Notes: generated by a model not told the origin, from the sequence alone. A stretch of DNA of 64,000 nt from Acidimicrobiia bacterium (GCA_028285585.1 JANQOU010000003.1:1-64000), one strand, 5' to 3'; shown: positions 1-9,192, counted from the stretch's first letter. A program made the numbers and translations.

Positions 1-22
1 GAACCAGCCCCCTAACCCCCCC

Positions 23-77
23 CCCCCCCCCATCTTGCAACCTCAGGTAATGCCTGAGGTTGCAAGATGGGGGGGGG
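23..77. terminator. Long perfect hairpin with poly-C/poly-G arms
   Basis: Two 25-base arms, 23-47 and 53-77, are perfect reverse complements around the 5-base loop TAATG. The outer 9 pairs are C:G and lie within a run of 16 C (16-31). The right arm ends directly at the stop codon of the minus-strand oxidoreductase gene, so it could end or stabilise that transcript. No T-tract is visible on the side expected for a classical intrinsic terminator. It could instead be a dispersed palindromic element, because the inner motif TTGCAACCTCAGG recurs at 2371-2383. Confidence 0.6.
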
Positions 78-2321
78 TTATTCGACGGTGACTGGTTCGA
101 GGCGGGCGGGCACAGATTTGTGCCACGGCGTCCCGGCGAAATCGTCGCGGTCCTCGATTGAGGTGAGCTCGTTGGTCGAGGTGCCGGTGAGCCGGCGGTC
201 TCCGTCGCCGTCCGGGTAGTCGACACCGTGACCATTGGGGAGGGAGATGTGGCCGTCGAGCATGGTCTCGCTGACTTCCACCACGACCTCAACCTTCCCG
301 GCCTTGGTGGTCACCAGCCCGAGCTGGCCGTCTCTCAACCCGAGCCGCCCGGCGTCTCCGGGGCTCACTCTCAGCGCTCCCTCGGCATCCTTCTTCCGCC
401 ACTCCGGGTCGCGGAAGATGGTGTTGGCCGTGAATGAGCGCCGCTCTCCCGCCGACAGAGCAAGCGGGTAGTCAGGATCAGGCTGAGGTGCCCCGGCTTC
501 GATCAAAGCAGCCAGCTCGTCGAGCATCTCAGGAACCAGCAGGTTGATGTTGCCGTCCTGGGTGCGAACCCGGCCCCAGCTTGCCGACGCCTCCTCCGAC
601 GTGAAGACAACTGGCCCCGAAAGGATGGCCTCGAAAAGCTTCTCCCCGTCGTCGTGACCCGCCTTTTGCACTGCTCCCGGATTCGACATGGCCAGTCGAT
701 GGGCAGCTCCCCAGAGCACCGCTGCCGACTCCATGCCCTGTGGCATCTTGCGGCCAAGGGTCCGATACAGAGCCACTGGTGACATGCCGGCGAAGTCGGG
801 GCTGGAGTTGACCATCGAGAGGAAGTTCATCCCGAACTCCTCGCCGCTCTCGTTGAGCGACTCGTTCAGGGAGCCGATGGCGTCACCATCGAGAAGACCC
901 ATCGCTTCCAAGAGTCGGGCATGAATCTCGGGCTCAGCCAAGACTCCGTCCGGTGGGTCGAGGACGGGAGGCCGCAGGTAGAAGACGTTGTCCGGGAACT
1001 CGAAAGTGAACGTCGTCGCCTCTGCTTTCTCATATTGGGTTGAGGTGGGGAGGACGTAGTCGGCATGCCGCGCCGTCTCCGTCATGGCGATGTCGACGAC
1101 CACAACCAGGTCGAGTTGATCGAGGGCCTGCCGCCAGGAAGCGCTGTCTGGCATGGAGTGGGCCGGGTTTGCCGACTCGATGAGCATGGCGCGGTATCGA
1201 TCCGGGTGGTCGGTGAGGATTTCTTCGGTGATGGTCGCTGCCGGCACTAGCCCGGAGATGATCCGCTCGCCTGCAACTGGTGTGCGCATCTCCCTCTTGG
1301 CCAGTCCCGTCGCCGTCAGCGGTATCAAGGCAGTAGGGATGTTCTGAGCGCCGCTCTTGGCGAAGTTCCCGGTGAGAACCCAGATCAACTTCTCGAGGAA
1401 GCTGCTGAGAGTCGAATGGCGGTTCATCTGCACCCCGAGGTCTTCGAAGACGGCAACCGACTCGGATCCGGCGATGACTCTGGTCGCCTCGCGAGCTTCG
1501 GCCTCGGCGACTCCGGAGCCCTGAAGCATCTCTTCGACATCGACACCCGCGAGATGGGGGATGAGCTCGAGCCAGCCGGTGGTGTGCCCGGCGATGAAGT
1601 CGTGGTCGACCAGATTCTCCTCGATCAGGATCGCAGCCATCGCTGCCAGCAGGTAGGCGTCGGTTCCTGGACGGGGCCGCAGGTGGATGTCGGCCAACTC
1701 GGCGGTCTTCGTGAGTCGCGGGTCGATGACGATCATCTTCCGGTCGGGGTCTGCGGCGATCGCCTTCAGGGTCCGTCGCGCCTCTGGGATTCCGTGTGAT
1801 TGCCACGGGTTCTTGCCGATGAAGACTGCCGTCTCGCAATGCTCGAAGTCGCCGCGCACGTAGTTGCCGAACATGACGCTGTTGACCCAGATCTCGCCGG
1901 TCTTCTCCTGAGCCAGAGCGTTGGACCGGTAGCGGATGCCGAGGGCACGCCGGGTGGCCGAGGCGTAAATGCCTGGGAGGTGATTCCCCTGGCCGCCGCC
2001 TCCGAAGTAGAAGATCTTGTCGCCACCGTGGTCATCGCGGATGTCGGTGAGGCGCGCAGCTATCTCGCCGATTGCTGTGTCCCAGTCGACCTCCTCGAAG
2101 GTGCCATCGGGTCGGCGTCGAAGCGGGCTGGTGATGCGGTCGCGGCTGTTCTGATAGTGGTCGAGGCGAAGTGCCTTCTCGCAGGTGTATCCCTTGGAGC
2201 CGGGGTGAGCCTTGTCCCCGCGTATTCGCTCGAATGTCCGACCGTCCTCGCCGCCGATCTTGATCTCTATCCCACAGTTCGATTCGCAAAGGATGCAAGC
2301 GGACCGGTGCCATTCACTCAC
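78..2321 (-). CDS. Molybdopterin-dependent oxidoreductase (DMSO reductase superfamily)
   Basis: A 747-residue protein of the formate dehydrogenase/nitrate reductase/DMSO reductase superfamily, which uses a bis-MGD molybdenum or tungsten cofactor. The N-terminus has the 4Fe-4S pattern C9-x2-C12-x3-C16 with a fourth cysteine at 47. The middle shows the usual cofactor-binding stretches (IGKNPWQSHG near residue 170, VIDPRLTKTAELADIHLRPRPGTD near 200). The C-terminal ~110 residues fit the molydopterin dinucleotide-binding domain. No twin-arginine signal is visible, so it should be cytoplasmic. The start is GTG, preceded by AAGGTGG at good spacing. No partner electron-transfer subunit or cofactor gene is nearby, so the substrate cannot be named. 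It is bounded by hairpin elements and separate from the polysaccharide genes. Confidence 0.88.
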   Translation of the reverse strand: MSEWHRSACILCESNCGIEIKIGGEDGRTFERIRGDKAHPGSKGYTCEKALRLDHYQNSRDRITSPLRRRPDGTFEEVDWDTAIGEIAARLTDIRDDHGGDKIFYFGGGGQGNHLPGIYASATRRALGIRYRSNALAQEKTGEIWVNSVMFGNYVRGDFEHCETAVFIGKNPWQSHGIPEARRTLKAIAADPDRKMIVIDPRLTKTAELADIHLRPRPGTDAYLLAAMAAILIEENLVDHDFIAGHTTGWLELIPHLAGVDVEEMLQGSGVAEAEAREATRVIAGSESVAVFEDLGVQMNRHSTLSSFLEKLIWVLTGNFAKSGAQNIPTALIPLTATGLAKREMRTPVAGERIISGLVPAATITEEILTDHPDRYRAMLIESANPAHSMPDSASWRQALDQLDLVVVVDIAMTETARHADYVLPTSTQYEKAEATTFTFEFPDNVFYLRPPVLDPPDGVLAEPEIHARLLEAMGLLDGDAIGSLNESLNESGEEFGMNFLSMVNSSPDFAGMSPVALYRTLGRKMPQGMESAAVLWGAAHRLAMSNPGAVQKAGHDDGEKLFEAILSGPVVFTSEEASASWGRVRTQDGNINLLVPEMLDELAALIEAGAPQPDPDYPLALSAGERRSFTANTIFRDPEWRKKDAEGALRVSPGDAGRLGLRDGQLGLVTTKAGKVEVVVEVSETMLDGHISLPNGHGVDYPDGDGDRRLTGTSTNELTSIEDRDDFAGTPWHKSVPARLEPVTVE

Positions 2322-2370
2322 GAGCTACCACCTTCGTCGCTACGGCTGTGAAGAGTAGTGCCCATAGACG

Positions 2371-2391
2371 TTGCAACCTCAGGGTGCAACC
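2371..2391. repeat. Second copy of the TTGCAACCTCAGG motif
   Basis: The sequence contains TTGCAACCTCAGG, identical to the inner left arm of the hairpin at 23-77. Here the arms are short and imperfect (GTTGCA and TGCAAC around a 9-base centre). The two copies bracket the molybdopterin oxidoreductase gene, one at each end. The role is unknown; a REP-like palindrome or a protein-binding site is possible. Confidence 0.4.
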
Positions 2392-2402
2392 GTGAGAAAG
2401 CG

Positions 2403-3548
2403 TCAGCCGAGCACCTCTGCGTAGCTTGCTTCCAGCTCACAGACCATCTTCTCGATGGTGAAGGTCAGTCTGGCTCTTGCCGCGAGTCGCTTTGACCACT
2501 CGGCCCTGGCGGCGGGGTCTTCGAGCAGCTTTCGAGCGCGATCAACCAGGCGATTCACGTCTCCTCTCGGCGTGACCAAAAGATCCGCGTCTTCGCCGAG
2601 CGCTTCTCGCACCCCTCCCACGTCTGTTGAGATACAGGGAATGCCCATGGCCATGGCCTCGACCAGGGCGATGGGGAAACCTTCGAACTCTGAGGTCATT
2701 AAGAAGACGTTGAAGAGTGCCAGGAACTCGTAGGGCTCAGGCTGAAAACCCACAAACCTCACGTTTTTGGTGATGCCCAGCTGTTTGGCATGTGACTCCA
2801 ACAGGCTTTGATAGCCCGGCTCCTTTTCCCTGCCCACCAGCACGAAGGTGGTCTCAGGGTTCGTTTCGAGAACTTGGCGTGCCGTGTCCAGCCAGGTGAT
2901 GAGGCCCTTTTGCGGGCGAAGGTGCGCCACGTTGCCCACGACGAGGTGGCTGTCCGGGATCTCTAACCGAGATCGCACTCCACTGATCGAGTGGTGGTCT
3001 ACACCGGAGAAGATCTTGTCGTCGGTCCCTCCATAGATCACCTGGCTGCGCCGAGGGCGGGGCCACCCGCTGTGCACGGCCTCGTCAACCACTCGGGAGA
3101 CGGAGATCACGAGGTCACATCTTCGGTAGGTGAGCCTGTTGGCAGCCCGGGTCACCCATCTCCTCGAGCCGGGCAAGCTGTGCTCGGTGTGGATCAGAGC
3201 CCTTGTCGATCGAGGTGCAAGGATCCTCGCCAAGGCCGACGGAAAGGGTGAGTGTGTGTGGATCAGGTCATACTGATTCCTAGTCAAGAGCCCTGTGAGG
3301 CGTCGAGCGGCTTTGGGAGTCCAGTCGCTACGGACATCCAGGCAGTGCACTGGGATTCCGGCTTCCTGGAACGCTCCAACCACGTCGTTCTTCCAGGGTG
3401 TGAAATAGCAGACTTCATAGTCGTACGAAGCCCTGCTCAGGTGTGGCACCGACTGCGACAGAAGCCGCTCGACGCCACCCAGCCCGAGTCCCTTCACGAG
3501 TAACAGGATCTTAGGGCGTGTCGCATTTTCCTTGCCGGCGTTGCTCAC
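2403..3548 (-). CDS. GT4-family glycosyltransferase
   Basis: A 381-residue GT-B fold retaining glycosyltransferase, expected to transfer a nucleotide-activated sugar onto a lipid-linked or growing glycan at the cytoplasmic membrane face. The N-terminal Rossmann domain begins KILLLVKGLGLGGVER, typical of GT4. The C-terminal donor-binding domain holds the E-x7-E motif in SEFEGFPIALVEAMAMG near residue 280. The start is GTG with GTGAGG just upstream. It follows the CE4 deacetylase (3553-4302) by four bases on the same strand and is certainly co-transcribed with it. Donor and acceptor cannot be read from sequence. Confidence 0.9.
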   Translation of the reverse strand: MSNAGKENATRPKILLLVKGLGLGGVERLLSQSVPHLSRASYDYEVCYFTPWKNDVVGAFQEAGIPVHCLDVRSDWTPKAARRLTGLLTRNQYDLIHTHSPFPSALARILAPRSTRALIHTEHSLPGSRRWVTRAANRLTYRRCDLVISVSRVVDEAVHSGWPRPRRSQVIYGGTDDKIFSGVDHHSISGVRSRLEIPDSHLVVGNVAHLRPQKGLITWLDTARQVLETNPETTFVLVGREKEPGYQSLLESHAKQLGITKNVRFVGFQPEPYEFLALFNVFLMTSEFEGFPIALVEAMAMGIPCISTDVGGVREALGEDADLLVTPRGDVNRLVDRARKLLEDPAARAEWSKRLAARARLTFTIEKMVCELEASYAEVLG

Positions 3549-3552
3549 CGCC

Positions 3553-4302
3553 TCACCGACCCAGCCGTTTACGTAATTCCCAGAACGACCTGTTTCTCTG
3601 TGCCATGTCGAACCATCTCGAAGTCTTGGCCGCGAACAGCCGGGGGGTGATGTGGCTGTAGATGCCGACTCGATGCAGAGTGTGCCGTGTCTCCGTGATG
3701 TGACGGTTGGGTGTCACCACCGCCGCCGAGTATCCGGCTTTGTCCACCAGACGGAGCGTTGTCTCGTCGAAGTCACCGGCCGGGTAACAAAAGGTTGTGA
3801 TCTCGACGCCGAGGTGCTTCTCTAGATTGTCTTTCGATCGGCTTATCTGGCCGTACGCTGCCGACTCGTCGAGTTGCGAGAGCATCGGGTGGGTGAGGGT
3901 GTGGGATCCATATGTGAACACCCCGGCCTCCATCCCCGCATGGAGCTGATTCGTAGTCATGTGGAGATCCAGCTCGTCAAATCCCCCTGGACCGGTTTCC
4001 AGCCAAGGAAAGGGCTGGTCGCTGTCGATCATGGAGCTGACCAGATAGACCGTGGCTTGCAGCCCGAGATCCTTCAGAATCGGGAGAGCATGGGAATGGT
4101 TGTCTTGGTAGCCGTCGTCAAAGGTGATAGCGAAGGAGCGATCGCTCACGTGGTCGAGGCCATCGGCTACGGCGTCCTCGAGAACGATGTTTGCCCAACC
4201 CCTGTCGAGCAGCGTTTCCAGATGAGAGCGCAGGGTCTCCGGAGAAACGGATAATCCGTCGCGCACTTCCGGGTTCACGCGGTGGTAGGCGAGTATCAGC
4301 AT
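3553..4302 (-). CDS. Polysaccharide deacetylase (CE4/NodB fold)
   Basis: About 249 residues from the start chosen here, MLILAYHRV. The ORF track runs 47 codons further upstream, but that stretch is not NodB-like and overlaps the start of the divergent gene at 4373. Family motifs are visible: ITFDDGYQDN (metal-binding Asp), HTLTHP (metal-binding His pair) and FCYPAGDFD. Such enzymes remove N-acetyl groups, or other acyl groups, from polysaccharide amino sugars. No signal peptide is seen, so it may act on cytoplasmic lipid-linked intermediates or be membrane-associated. It forms a two-gene operon with the GT4 gene downstream. It is one of three CE4-type genes in the window. Confidence 0.88.
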   Translation of the reverse strand: MLILAYHRVNPEVRDGLSVSPETLRSHLETLLDRGWANIVLEDAVADGLDHVSDRSFAITFDDGYQDNHSHALPILKDLGLQATVYLVSSMIDSDQPFPWLETGPGGFDELDLHMTTNQLHAGMEAGVFTYGSHTLTHPMLSQLDESAAYGQISRSKDNLEKHLGVEITTFCYPAGDFDETTLRLVDKAGYSAAVVTPNRHITETRHTLHRVGIYSHITPRLFAAKTSRWFDMAQRNRSFWELRKRLGR

Positions 4303-4372
4303 GACTTCACGGCAACACGTTGCCAGGTTTGGTTCATTGGTTGGGTAGTCATTCCATACAATCGCCCGGCTC

Positions 4373-5293
4373 ATGGCAAGTCTGCTCGACATCGCACGCT
4401 CCGACTTCTTCGTTTGGGGCTTGGTCTTCGGCTTGGCGGGCATGGTTCTCGTCCGGGGTGTGTCCGATTCATCAAGAGTGCGGTCGCCGGCTCTGCTGCC
4501 TTACGGCGGTGTGGCGATCGCAGGCTTGTGGATAATCGCGGTGGCCATCGCTGACGGGGAGGTCGATCGGCTCGTCCCCATTGGGCTCGGGCTCCTCGCG
4601 ACTCTTCCACCGTTGGCCGGAAAGGTGTTTACCTCTCCTGTGGCGAAAGCTGTTGCTGCCGTGCCGGGAGCGGTCACATTGGCCATGGCCGCCCCTCAAG
4701 AGCCCGGGTGGGTGACGTTGGCTGTGACGTTGCCCATTCCCCTCGCCGGGCTGTTGATCACGGACTTTGAGACGCGGCACAGAAATCGGGGGCTTGGGAT
4801 GGTGTTCTTCGCCGGGGCGGTGGCGGGCTCGTTTCTTTCTGTTCCCGACACCGAGCTCATCCGCACGCTGCTCGCGGTTGTGATTCCGGTCACGTTCTTG
4901 TCTTGGCCGACGCCCCGGATCTCGCTCGGTGTGGCCGGCTCCTACTGTGCCGTTGGTGCCTTGGCTGTGGCGACAACGACGGGTGGGGTGGCCAGGCCCA
5001 GCTCGATCATCGCAGCTCTCATGTGTCTGGGATTCTTGGTTATCGAACCGGTTGCAGTCAAGATCAGCCTGAGGCTGAGTCGGGTTATGACCTCGCCGGC
5101 GGCAACGAGTGTCATGGCGGCTATGGGCATCGTCGCCCAAGCTGGTTTCGTGCTTGTGGTGTCCCGCCTGGCCGCCCCACACAGTGACATCCACTCCACT
5201 TTGGAGGTGATCTTCTATGCGGTTATCGGTGCCGTCGTGGCGTTGTGGGTCCTGGTCTGGCTTGCCGGTCCCTCGTCCGATCCCACCAGGTAG
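4373..5293 (+). CDS. Polytopic membrane protein of unknown function
   Basis: A 306-residue protein made almost entirely of hydrophobic segments separated by short loops; by eye about nine membrane spans. I recognise no catalytic motif. It starts the plus-strand run membrane protein, GT4, GT4-GNAT, WecA-like transferase, and is divergent from the CE4 gene with only ~70 bases between starts. Its position suggests a role in polysaccharide assembly or transport, but that is inference from neighbours only. Base composition matches adjacent genes. The start ATG at 4373 fits the first hydrophobic segment beginning about 12 residues later. Confidence 0.7.
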   Translation: MASLLDIARSDFFVWGLVFGLAGMVLVRGVSDSSRVRSPALLPYGGVAIAGLWIIAVAIADGEVDRLVPIGLGLLATLPPLAGKVFTSPVAKAVAAVPGAVTLAMAAPQEPGWVTLAVTLPIPLAGLLITDFETRHRNRGLGMVFFAGAVAGSFLSVPDTELIRTLLAVVIPVTFLSWPTPRISLGVAGSYCAVGALAVATTTGGVARPSSIIAALMCLGFLVIEPVAVKISLRLSRVMTSPAATSVMAAMGIVAQAGFVLVVSRLAAPHSDIHSTLEVIFYAVIGAVVALWVLVWLAGPSSDPTR

Positions 5294-5361
5294 TGATCAT
5301 TCCATCGCCTCACTGGCGCAGGACGCCGGCGATAGGCTCAGAGCGCTCTTGGGGGTAACGC

Positions 5362-6453
5362 ATGACCGATGACAACCTGAAACCCGTTCTTCACCTGGTC
5401 AGCTACGACGTGGCCCGGGGCGCGGAGGTCTATGCAAGAGCGTTGGTGGACGCGCTCAATCTTGCTGGAAGGGATGCCAATCGGTTGGTGACACTGTTTC
5501 GTGGCGAGGGCTCGCAGCTTGCACCCGATCACGCCCTCGATGTGCCTCGTGGACCTCTTCGGAGAGTCGGCTTCGACCCGAGGGTTGTGACGCGACTTCG
5601 TAGGCTGAAACGGCGAGTCGATCCAAAGCTCGTGGTGGCGCATGGCGGTGAGCCGGCCAAATATGCCTCCTTTCTCGGATCCCGTCCGCCATATGCCTAT
5701 CTGAGCATTGGGTCCAGTCATCCGCTGCTCGAGAGTCCGATTCGACGCATGATGAGGAAGCGTTATCTAGCGCGCGCCAAAGCCGTTGTGGCCGTGTCCA
5801 GTCAGCTCGCCGCGGAGATTGCTGCCGAGAGTTCAGGGTGGGCAGGTCGGGTCACCGTTATACCGAACGGTCGGGATCCCGTCGTCTACAGACCGTCCCA
5901 AGGCCCCGAGGTGAACCCGCCCAGGATCTTGTTCATCGGCCATCTCGACGAGCAGAAGCGGCCCGACTTGTTTGTAGCCGCCATGGAATCGCTCATCCGG
6001 GCCGGAGTCGAGTTTCAGGCCGCCATCATCGGGTCCGGGCCACTAGAAGCTCATGTGGCGCAGCTTGCCGCGCCGCTGGGAATCGAGGTCATGGGGGCGA
6101 GGGATGATGTCCCTGAGCAGTTGGCTCGGTCCAGCCTCGTTGTTGCCACCAGTCGGCCACCGGAAGGAATGCCTGGTGTCCTGATCGAAGCCGGCATGGC
6201 AGGGCTGCCTGTGGTGACGACGACGGTTCCCGGGGCGACAGATGTCGTGGTTGACGGCGAGACTGGTGTCGTGATGCCTGTTGACAGCTCAGCGGACCAG
6301 ATCGGGTCCGCGGTCGTGGTGTTGCTCGACGATGCCGACAAGATGGCCGCCATGGGGGAGGCGGCTCGTGAGCGGTGTGTCGGGCTTTTCTCTCTGTCGT
6401 CGGCAGTGGGCAGATGGGAGAGCCTTTTTGGTGAGATCGATGCCGGACGCTGA
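5362..6453 (+). CDS. GT4-family glycosyltransferase
   Basis: A 363-residue GT-B glycosyltransferase. The N-terminus reads LHLVSYDVARGAEVYARAL, the acceptor-domain start typical of GT4. The middle shows VIPNGRDPVVY followed by ILFIGHLDEQKRPD (donor-domain start), and the donor motif EGMPGVLIEAGMAG carries the two spaced glutamates. Its last 14 bases overlap the start of the next gene (6440), so both are translated from one mRNA. Donor and linkage are unknown. Confidence 0.9.
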   Translation: MTDDNLKPVLHLVSYDVARGAEVYARALVDALNLAGRDANRLVTLFRGEGSQLAPDHALDVPRGPLRRVGFDPRVVTRLRRLKRRVDPKLVVAHGGEPAKYASFLGSRPPYAYLSIGSSHPLLESPIRRMMRKRYLARAKAVVAVSSQLAAEIAAESSGWAGRVTVIPNGRDPVVYRPSQGPEVNPPRILFIGHLDEQKRPDLFVAAMESLIRAGVEFQAAIIGSGPLEAHVAQLAAPLGIEVMGARDDVPEQLARSSLVVATSRPPEGMPGVLIEAGMAGLPVVTTTVPGATDVVVDGETGVVMPVDSSADQIGSAVVVLLDDADKMAAMGEAARERCVGLFSLSSAVGRWESLFGEIDAGR

Positions 6454-8254
6454 TCGCGCGGCGGGCCCTGCTCCGGCCTTACTGAAGGTCGCTCATCTCA
6501 CCACGGTCGATTTGAGTCTTCGCTACCTGGTCTGGCCGCAGCTTCTCGAGATGGTGAATGCCGGTGGAGAGTCGATTGGCATCAGCTCTCCGGGTCCCTG
6601 GGTCGACGACTTGAGCGACGCCGGTGTCCGGCACATCGCCTTGGAGTCGTCGACTCGCGGGTTCAGCCTCCTGGCCGACTTCAGGGCGATGACTCAACTT
6701 TGGAGTGTTCTTCGCCGCGAGGATTTCACCATCTTGCACACCCACAATCCCAAGCCAGGCGTGTACGGAAGGATCCTGGGACGCATGGCCCGAGTCCCAG
6801 TGGTCGTCAACACGGTCCATGGCTTTTATGCCACTTCGGACGACTCTTGGCCAAAGCGAGCGGTTGTGTACTCACTCGAATGGCTCGCTGCGCGGTTCTC
6901 GGATGCTGAGTTGCATCAAAACCCGGAAGATCTCGAGTTGGCCACCCGCCTGCGGCTTGTTGCGAAGCAGAAGATCCGGCTTCTTGGCAACGGAGTTGAT
7001 CTGAGCAGATTCGATGCCAGTGGGGTGGATACCGCGGCGCGGAGCCGTATTCGCCACGAGCTCGGGGCATACGATTCGGACATCGTCGTCGGGACGGTGG
7101 GCAGGCTGGTCGCAGAGAAGGGGTATCTGGAGTTGTTCGAGACGGCTCGGCGGCTTGGCAAGGGCTATGTCTTCGTTGGCGTGGGCCCGACAGACCTCGA
7201 CAAGTCGGACGCCATCACGCCGGGCGATGTCGATACGGCCAGTAGCGCCGGGTTCCGGCTGCTCGGGATGCGCACCGACATGCCCGAGCTGTATTCGGCA
7301 ATGGACGTGTTTGTCTTGGCTTCTCATCGTGAGGGGTTCCCACGTGCTGCAATGGAGGCGGCCGCCATGGGTCTTCCAGTCGTCGCCACCGATATCAGGG
7401 GCTGCCGTCAAGTCGTTGAAGATGGAGTGAATGGCTTGCTGGTCCCGGTAGAGAACCCGGCTCGACTGGCACACGCCATCGCCCGGATCGGGGACGATGA
7501 TGCTCTGCGAGAGAAGATGGGGGTGGCGAGCAAACTTGCCGCCGCTGAGCGTTTCGATGAGCGGAAAGTGGTCGACATCGTGATGGACACCTACCGCCAA
7601 GCTCTCGCCGACAAAAATCTCGCCCACATGATCCCTGAGGGGATGATCGGAGGCCCTCCGGGATCGGAGCCGCGTAGAGCTGTTGTCGATGACGCAGGTC
7701 AGGTGGCGAATCTCCACGTTGACACGATCACCACAGGGTTTTTAAACCGGCTGGGTCGGCGTTTCATGCGTGTCCTGTACAGGGGTCTGATCTCATGGCC
7801 TCGGACACATGCATACGTCTTCGACGATGAGGGTGGTGTTGTCGGGTTCGTCGTCGGTGTCGAGAACGTCGGTGACTTCTACAAGTGGTTCCTCAAGAGA
7901 CACTGGTTCGCAGCGGGTATCTCAGCTCTTCCCTCCATCCTCAACCCGCGCAACATCCTCAGAGCGATCGAGTCCTTGCGGTATGGGGGAGATGGCGACG
8001 GTGGTGAGGTGCCTGCTGAGGTGCTTTCGCTCGGCGTCGCTCCACGAGCGAGAAGGAAGGGGCTCTCGACGAAGCTCCTGGAGGCGTCACTCGGATCCAT
8101 TGCGGTCGCAGGCCAGGATGTGGTGCAGGTTGTCGTCGGTTCGGAGAATGTCTCTGCGATCCGCGCCTACGAGCATGCCGGGTTCGTCAAGACGACGACT
8201 ATCGAAGTGCACAGGGGTGAGGTTTCGGAGGTGTTGGTTTGGCATCAGTGCTGA
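6440..8254 (+). CDS. Bifunctional GT4 glycosyltransferase-GNAT acyltransferase fusion
   Basis: A 604-residue protein when started at ATG 6440; the longer track ORF reads through the 3' end of the preceding GT gene. Residues ~1-380 form a complete GT4 enzyme, with HTHNPKPGVYGR, LLGNGVDLSRF, VGTVGRLVAEKG and the donor motif SHREGFPRAAMEAAAMG. Residues ~400-604 form a GNAT domain with the acetyl-CoA-binding region LGVAPRARRKGLSTKLLEA and the late motif NVSAIRAYEHAGF. The simplest reading is that one polypeptide adds a sugar and acylates it, as PglA-like and PglD-like enzymes do separately. It overlaps the upstream GT (14 bases) and the downstream WecA-like gene (16 bases). The fusion is seen directly; the joint function is inferred. 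Confidence 0.87.
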   Translation: MPDADRAAGPAPALLKVAHLTTVDLSLRYLVWPQLLEMVNAGGESIGISSPGPWVDDLSDAGVRHIALESSTRGFSLLADFRAMTQLWSVLRREDFTILHTHNPKPGVYGRILGRMARVPVVVNTVHGFYATSDDSWPKRAVVYSLEWLAARFSDAELHQNPEDLELATRLRLVAKQKIRLLGNGVDLSRFDASGVDTAARSRIRHELGAYDSDIVVGTVGRLVAEKGYLELFETARRLGKGYVFVGVGPTDLDKSDAITPGDVDTASSAGFRLLGMRTDMPELYSAMDVFVLASHREGFPRAAMEAAAMGLPVVATDIRGCRQVVEDGVNGLLVPVENPARLAHAIARIGDDDALREKMGVASKLAAAERFDERKVVDIVMDTYRQALADKNLAHMIPEGMIGGPPGSEPRRAVVDDAGQVANLHVDTITTGFLNRLGRRFMRVLYRGLISWPRTHAYVFDDEGGVVGFVVGVENVGDFYKWFLKRHWFAAGISALPSILNPRNILRAIESLRYGGDGDGGEVPAEVLSLGVAPRARRKGLSTKLLEASLGSIAVAGQDVVQVVVGSENVSAIRAYEHAGFVKTTTIEVHRGEVSEVLVWHQC

Positions 8255-9192
8255 TCGCATTCACCCTCTGCCTGGGTTGGTGCGTCGTGGCGGTTCGCAT
8301 CGGCCCCAGGTTGGGGTTCGTGGATGTTCCCGAGCGAAGCGCCCTCACCGCGCATGAGGTGCCGGCGGTCCCCCTGGGTGGCGTCGGTGTCTTTTTGGGC
8401 GTCACTGTGGCGTTCCTCTGGGAGGGCACCCTGAGCCCAGGCTTGTTGATGGCCAGTGGGATGGTGCTTCTCTTGGGGTTGGCGGACGACCGATGGGATC
8501 TTCCGCCGGTGTCGAGATTGATCGTCGAGTTTGGTGCCGCCGTGGTCTTGGTTGTCGGGGTACCCGGGATCGATGGCCTTTCCGACCGCGTGTTTGCCAC
8601 CTTGCTTGTGGTGGTGGCCATCAATGCCGTCAACCTCTACGACGGGCTCGACGGGCTCGTCGGGTTGACCACGCTCGTGACGACGGTCGTGTTTGCGGCT
8701 CTCTTCCTGGGCCGGGGTTTGGACACTGCGGCACCTTTGATCCTCGGCGCGGCGATGATCGGCTTCCTCGTCCTGAATTGGGCCCCGGCGCGCCTGTTTC
8801 TCGGAGACGCCGGGTCTTATCTTGTTGGCCTCTATCTGGCCTATGTCATTCTCACCGCGGGCCCTTCCGGTTGGCCGGACACTCTGGTGGCCACGGCGGT
8901 TCTCGGGCTGTTCATCGTGGATTTGGTGGCTGCCGTGCTTCGTAGGCTGCGCTCTCGAACCGGCATCTTCAGCGGCGATCGCAATCATCTTTACGACCAG
9001 ATGCGGAGACGACTCGTGTCGGTGCCGAAGGTGGCCTTGCTGTCAGGCCTTGGCCAGTTGGCTTTCGGTCTGGTCTTGATAGGCGTGGACCAACTTCCGG
9101 CACCGGCGAAACTCGGATCTGTGGCAGCGTTGGCGGTTGTGATTCTCGTCGTACTGGCCCGATCCGGTTCTCTCGCCGTCGGCGAGGCGTAG
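8239..9192 (+). CDS. WecA/MraY-like polyprenyl-phosphate sugar-1-phosphate transferase
   Basis: A 317-residue integral membrane enzyme of the glycosyltransferase-4 (PF00953) family, which moves a sugar-1-phosphate from a UDP-sugar to a polyprenyl phosphate carrier and so initiates glycan assembly. Diagnostic motifs are present: LGLADDRWDLPP (the DDxxD metal-binding region), NAVNLYDGLDGL and LFLGDAGSYLVG. About ten hydrophobic spans. The TTG start at 8239 has GGAGGTG at ideal spacing and is preferred over GTG 8248. It is the last gene of the plus-strand operon and converges with the gene ending at 9205. The motifs resemble WecA more than MraY of peptidoglycan synthesis, and no mur genes are nearby. 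Confidence 0.88.
   Translation: MASVLIAFTLCLGWCVVAVRIGPRLGFVDVPERSALTAHEVPAVPLGGVGVFLGVTVAFLWEGTLSPGLLMASGMVLLLGLADDRWDLPPVSRLIVEFGAAVVLVVGVPGIDGLSDRVFATLLVVVAINAVNLYDGLDGLVGLTTLVTTVVFAALFLGRGLDTAAPLILGAAMIGFLVLNWAPARLFLGDAGSYLVGLYLAYVILTAGPSGWPDTLVATAVLGLFIVDLVAAVLRRLRSRTGIFSGDRNHLYDQMRRRLVSVPKVALLSGLGQLAFGLVLIGVDQLPAPAKLGSVAALAVVILVVLARSGSLAVGEA

Noticed and set aside
1030-1839. 269-residue minus-strand ORF inside the molybdopterin oxidoreductase
   Set aside because: Arg/His/Asp-rich composition of a frame-shifted shadow; the overlapping gene has full family motifs.
3553-4443. Full 296-residue version of the CE4 deacetylase
   Set aside because: The first 47 residues overlap the divergent gene start and do not resemble the NodB family.
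6872-7717. 281-residue minus-strand ORF
   Set aside because: Antisense shadow of the GT4-GNAT fusion gene.
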